A DNA stretch of 64,000 bases from CAYZJB01 sp964478735 (lineage in GTDB: Bacteria > CLD3 > SB21): assembly GCA_964478735.1 (NCBI GenBank), contig CAYZJB010000006.1, positions 11,597 to 75,596 on the forward strand, given 5' to 3'. The notes below the pieces were generated by a model. The model did no database searches and was not told the origin of the DNA. It saw only the letters and a program-made list of their open reading frames with translations. The translations under genes and the position numbers were made by a program. Below are positions 60,642 through 64,000 of this stretch, piece after piece; within the stretch, counting starts at the first letter, position 1; every line of letters begins with the position of its first letter.

Positions 60642-63600
60642 TTATTCCTTTTGCCATTCCGGCACACGGCCCGGGGTGTACGGCGCGCCGAGCCGTTGCA
60701 GTTCGTCTTCGATCGCCTTGATGTCCGTCCCGATCATCTTCTTCAATCGCCCCAATGCAGGTGTAAATTCCGACGAGGCCTGATCGTACACGATCGTTTG
60801 CGTCTGCGTCACGTCCGATGTGATTTCGGAAACACCGTACATCAGGTATTCCAATTTGTCCGTGATGGACGGTGGAATGTTCTGATTGTCATTCCGCTTC
60901 GAAAAACTCTTGTCGCCGGAAATCACACGTTGAATGGCCGCGTGCTCGGCGTGGATCGTGCGAAGGCGTTGGAACCAGGATCCGTCCAGTCCGGTCGCGG
61001 CCTGCATGGCTTTTTCGATCAGGCCCAGTTGTGTTTTGGCTTGGTCCAGGGCTGCAACGGCGCCCTGGACGGCCTGTTTGAGCCGTGCGACCTTTTGTTG
61101 AAAGGCAATCACCGCGGAGCGGTCTTTGGCAGGGAAGGTCGTATTATCCAGGGCCCGGAGCGTGAATTCCACCGGTCCGGCAAGCGTCGTCACGACGCCG
61201 TCCACACTCTGGTCCATGGAAACTTTGTAAGTACCGGGCGGGACGAACATCCCTGAAAATTTATTGATCTCCGTTTTATCGTTGATCGGTGAGGTGTCCG
61301 GATATTTCAGATCCCAACCGATTCGCTGAACGCCGGCTTTCGAGGGCGCCGTCAGGCGACGGATGACCTGCCCGTCGGCCGTCATGATGTTGAAAATTAA
61401 AAAAGGCGCTTGCTCATCATCCTCCGCACGCAGTTCGTCGTACGACGGATACACCAGCGTTTGTTTGTTCTTGTCGGCTTCCTTTTCGGCATCCTGGCGT
61501 TTTTGCTTTCGCGTCTTGGCGGCCTCTTTGATGTAGTACGTGATGGTGAACTCCGGGTTTTTCGCGCGCCAGAGATTTTCGCCCAGATCGTCTTTCGAAC
61601 GACTGTAATCCGGCATGTAAATCAGTCCGTCACGGACCGGGAAAATATGGGCGGCCGTGTTGTCCAGAAAATCTTTGGAAATCGCGCGCAGCGGCGAATA
61701 GTCGTCGACGATATAGATACCGCGGCCGAAGGTACCGACGGCCAGGTCGTTCTCACGTTTTTGAATGTCGAGATCGCGAACGGCGATCGTCGGGAAATCG
61801 CCTTTGAGTTGAATCCATTTTTTACCCTGATCCGGCGAAAAAAACAGACCGAACTCCGTTCCGCAGAACAGCAGGTTGCGGTTGACGTGATCGTCGACGA
61901 TCGTGTAGACGGCGCCGTTGGCAGGGAGGTTCGACGAAATGTTCGCCCACGTCTTTCCTTTGTCGGCGCTGCGCAGGACGTACGGTTTGAAGTCGGCATT
62001 TTTATGGTTGTCGAACGTTGCGTACACGACGTTTTCGTCATGATGGGACGCGAACAGGTCGGACACGTACGTGATGTCCGGTACGCCTGGAAATTTATCG
62101 ATTTTGCGCCACGTTTTTCCGCCGTCTTCGGTAATCTGAACGAGGCCGTCGTCGGTACCGACGTAGATCAGGCCTTCCTTTTTCGGCGATTCGCTGAGCG
62201 AAACGATATTGCCGTACAACGACGTCGAAGCATTTTTAGCGATCGCGTCGACGCTTTGAACTTTGCCCATGACGGGCAGTTTATTGCGGTCGATCTGCCG
62301 CGTTAAGTCCGGACTGATGATTTTCCAGGAATGGCCGCGGTCGTCGGATTGATACAGCCGCTGCGAGGCCGCATAGAGACGCGTCGGAGAATGCGGGCTG
62401 ATCAAAATCGGCGTGTCCCAGTTCCATCGGTCCCCCTCGCCCTGGGGCGGCATGGGCTGGATCCAGAGCAATTCTCCGCTGCGTCGATCCATGCGGTACA
62501 GGCCGCCGTACTGATACTCGCCGTACACGATATTCGGATCGTTGGGATCGACCTGAACTTTGTAACCGTCACCGCCGACAACCATAAACCAGTCTTCGTT
62601 GGTAATGCCGCCGGTGTTCGTTGAGCGTGTCGGCGCTCCCCACGTGTTATTGTCCTGCGTGCCGCCGTAAACGTTATAAAACGGCGACGCATTGTCCACG
62701 GTCACTCGGTAGAATTGCGTGACGGGAAGATTGTCGAAATGGCGGAACGTTTGGGCGCGATCGTACGTTTCATACAACCCGCCGTCGCCGCCGATGAGCA
62801 AATGATCCGTATTGTCCGGGTCGATCCAGATGGCGTGATCGTCGACGTGGCGGTACTTCAGACTGAGATTGGTCCACGTTTTACCGCCGTCCTCGGTGAC
62901 CTTGGTGTAGGTTTCGACACTGTACACGCGATCGACGTTGTACGGATCGCAGAAAAGCTCCTGATAGTACTGTGCACTGCTGGATTTGTACGGCGCCCGT
63001 TTTTCCCACGACGCGCCGCGGTTGGTCGAGCGGTAAAATCCGCCGCCGTCCGGGGTTTCGATCAGGGCATACACGACGTCCGGATTGGACAGCGGAAGCG
63101 CGAGGCCGATGCGGCCGATGTCGCCGGAAGGAAGCCCCTCCGTTAATTTGACCCACGTCTTGCCGCCGTCCGTGGTTTTGTGAATGGCGCCTTCCGGGCC
63201 GCCGTTGACCAGCGTCCACACGTGCCGGCGGCGTTGATACGCTGCGGCGTACATCACGTCCGGATCGCGCGGATCCATGACCACGTCGGTCACGCCGGTG
63301 TTCTCACTGATTTTCAGAATCTGCTCCCACGATTCGCCGCCGTTGGTGGTTTTGTACAAACCGCGGTCGCCGCCCGGTCCCCAGAGCGGACCCTGCGCCG
63401 CGACAAAGACGACGTTGGAGTTCTTCGGGTGAACGATGATCTTCGCGATGTGCTCGGATTTTTGCAGGCCGGCATTTTTCCACGTCTTGCCGCCGTCCAT
63501 CGATTTGTATACGCCGTCGCCGTACGACACGCTGCGCTGGCTGTTGTTTTCGCCCGTGCCGACCCATACGACATAAGGATTATTGGGATCGATCGTCACG

Positions 63601-63893
63601 CACCCGATCGAATACGAATTCTGCGTGTCGAAAATCGGCTGAAACGAAATACCGGCATTTGTGCTTTTCCATACGCCTCCGGACGCGACGGCGATGTACC
63701 ACGTCGATTTCTGACTCGGATGGATTGCGATGTCCGTCAGGCGTCCCGAGGTCAATCCCGGTCCGAGAAGACGGAGTTTGAATTCGCTGAACGTACCGCT
63801 CGTCATGCGGTCGGTCGTGTCTTTCTGAGTTTTGCCCTGACCGACCAGAGGCAGATGCAGCATCCATACGGCGAGGAAAAGCAAGCTTTTCAT
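60642..63893 (-). CDS. large secreted BNR/sortilin-like beta-propeller protein
   Basis: 1,083 residues from the ATG at 63893; a TTG at 63902 is possible. Signal peptide MKSLLFLAVWMLHLPLVGQG. Residues about 30-720 form tandem BNR/VPS10-type propeller blades with Asp-box motifs (YKSMDGGKTWKN, YKTTNGGESWEQ, HKTTDGGKTWVK, YRSTNRGASWEK, QITEDGGKTWRK, LRSADKGKTWAN). The C-terminal part has an immunoglobulin-like segment (SGMFVPPGTYKVSMDQSVDG) and a helical region (QQKVARLKQAVQGAVAALDQ). Homologues are abundant in FCB genomes as 'glycosyl hydrolase, BNR repeat' proteins, but catalytic activity is unproven and no sorting domain of the NPFNP type is present. Confidence 0.9.
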   Translation of the reverse strand: MKSLLFLAVWMLHLPLVGQGKTQKDTTDRMTSGTFSEFKLRLLGPGLTSGRLTDIAIHPSQKSTWYIAVASGGVWKSTNAGISFQPIFDTQNSYSIGCVTIDPNNPYVVWVGTGENNSQRSVSYGDGVYKSMDGGKTWKNAGLQKSEHIAKIIVHPKNSNVVFVAAQGPLWGPGGDRGLYKTTNGGESWEQILKISENTGVTDVVMDPRDPDVMYAAAYQRRRHVWTLVNGGPEGAIHKTTDGGKTWVKLTEGLPSGDIGRIGLALPLSNPDVVYALIETPDGGGFYRSTNRGASWEKRAPYKSSSAQYYQELFCDPYNVDRVYSVETYTKVTEDGGKTWTNLSLKYRHVDDHAIWIDPDNTDHLLIGGDGGLYETYDRAQTFRHFDNLPVTQFYRVTVDNASPFYNVYGGTQDNNTWGAPTRSTNTGGITNEDWFMVVGGDGYKVQVDPNDPNIVYGEYQYGGLYRMDRRSGELLWIQPMPPQGEGDRWNWDTPILISPHSPTRLYAASQRLYQSDDRGHSWKIISPDLTRQIDRNKLPVMGKVQSVDAIAKNASTSLYGNIVSLSESPKKEGLIYVGTDDGLVQITEDGGKTWRKIDKFPGVPDITYVSDLFASHHDENVVYATFDNHKNADFKPYVLRSADKGKTWANISSNLPANGAVYTIVDDHVNRNLLFCGTEFGLFFSPDQGKKWIQLKGDFPTIAVRDLDIQKRENDLAVGTFGRGIYIVDDYSPLRAISKDFLDNTAAHIFPVRDGLIYMPDYSRSKDDLGENLWRAKNPEFTITYYIKEAAKTRKQKRQDAEKEADKNKQTLVYPSYDELRAEDDEQAPFLIFNIMTADGQVIRRLTAPSKAGVQRIGWDLKYPDTSPINDKTEINKFSGMFVPPGTYKVSMDQSVDGVVTTLAGPVEFTLRALDNTTFPAKDRSAVIAFQQKVARLKQAVQGAVAALDQAKTQLGLIEKAMQAATGLDGSWFQRLRTIHAEHAAIQRVISGDKSFSKRNDNQNIPPSITDKLEYLMYGVSEITSDVTQTQTIVYDQASSEFTPALGRLKKMIGTDIKAIEDELQRLGAPYTPGRVPEWQKE

Positions 63894-63948
63894 GAGGTTC
63901 AATCCTTAATGGGATGGGTGGAATAATTTTGCAGAAAACGTACGAGGG

Positions 63949-63978
63949 ATTGTAAAAAATCTTTATGATGATTGTCAA
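63949..63978 (-). promoter_or_regulatory. near-consensus promoter of the BNR-propeller gene
   Basis: Minus strand TTGACA (63973-63978), 18-bp spacer, TACAAT (63949-63954), about 55 bp before the ATG. An AAGGA site lies in the leader about 10 bp before the start. Confidence 0.75.
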
Positions 63979-64000
63979 TAAACCTGTGGGGTGAAAGATA

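Noticed and set aside
1..64000. tRNA, rRNA or riboswitch
   Set aside because: I looked through the intergenic stretches and saw no cloverleaf, rRNA core sequence or known riboswitch motif. A covariance-model scan would be needed to exclude small RNAs.

Overview
The window looks like part of a metagenome-assembled genome from the FCB superphylum (Ignavibacteriota, Calditrichota, KSB1 or a similar lineage); the exact phylum cannot be fixed from sequence alone. The evidence is: three giant secreted proteins ending in the 'NYPNPFNP...RKMLLIK' type of FlgD-like/type IX-style C-terminal sorting domain; a CBM9-like/DUF5916 outer-membrane protein; many lipoproteins; and two 100-N scaffold gaps (25648-25747 and 45926-46025). 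Several promoters read as near-consensus TTGACA/TATAAT boxes rather than strictly Bacteroidetes ones.

Layout. 1-5.2 kb: a VOC protein (cut by the window edge) with a WYL regulator, a secreted five-repeat beta-propeller, a thiolase, a CopD-like membrane protein and a PQQ-type sugar dehydrogenase lipoprotein. 5.4-13.35 kb: a compact plus-strand operon for anaerobic benzoyl-CoA degradation: 6-hydroxycyclohex-1-ene-1-carbonyl-CoA dehydrogenase, 6-oxocyclohex-1-ene-1-carbonyl-CoA hydrolase, an SDR, the four subunits of an ATP-dependent (class I) benzoyl-CoA reductase, a hemerythrin-like protein and a small Cys protein. A palindromic operator candidate lies just upstream. 13.4-19.4 kb: a minus-strand ABC-2 exporter operon (TetR, HlyD-like adaptor lipoprotein, small His/Asp-rich lipoprotein, two ATPases, two permeases) with a clear promoter and an overlapping TetR-type palindrome. 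19.5-22.2 kb: a broken VOC gene and a CBM9-like/DUF5916 protein. 22.4-26.2 kb: a TPR histidine kinase converging on a LytTR regulator/LytS-like kinase pair. 26.2-32.4 kb: DUF2147 protein, acyltransferase, secreted proteins, an M49-like peptidase, and a lipoprotein with one CXXCH motif. 32.45-36.1 kb: a WD40-caspase gene with five disabling lesions, downstream of an HxlR regulator. 36.2-40.0 kb: secreted DJ-1/PfpI protein, OsmC protein, a decayed IS4-family element with a 9-bp target duplication, a DM13-like lipoprotein, and an HI0933-type flavoprotein. 40.1-57.6 kb: an array of three giant beta-helix surface proteins with small TPR-type lipoproteins. 57.9-60.4 kb: APC permease plus Rieske oxygenase. 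60.6-63.9 kb: a large BNR/sortilin-like secreted propeller.

How the parts fit. The benzoyl-CoA operon supplies dearomatisation and ring opening; the hydratase between reductase and dehydrogenase, the CoA ligase and the ferredoxin are not in this window. The hemerythrin could protect or sense oxygen for the oxygen-sensitive reductase. The giant-protein array is the least explained part: a giant gene is followed 23-27 bp downstream by a paralogous lipoprotein gene, the middle copy has lost its 5' end by a junction inside the repeat, and an assembly gap hides a gene boundary. Short dispersed palindromic repeats of several families fill many intergenic spaces.
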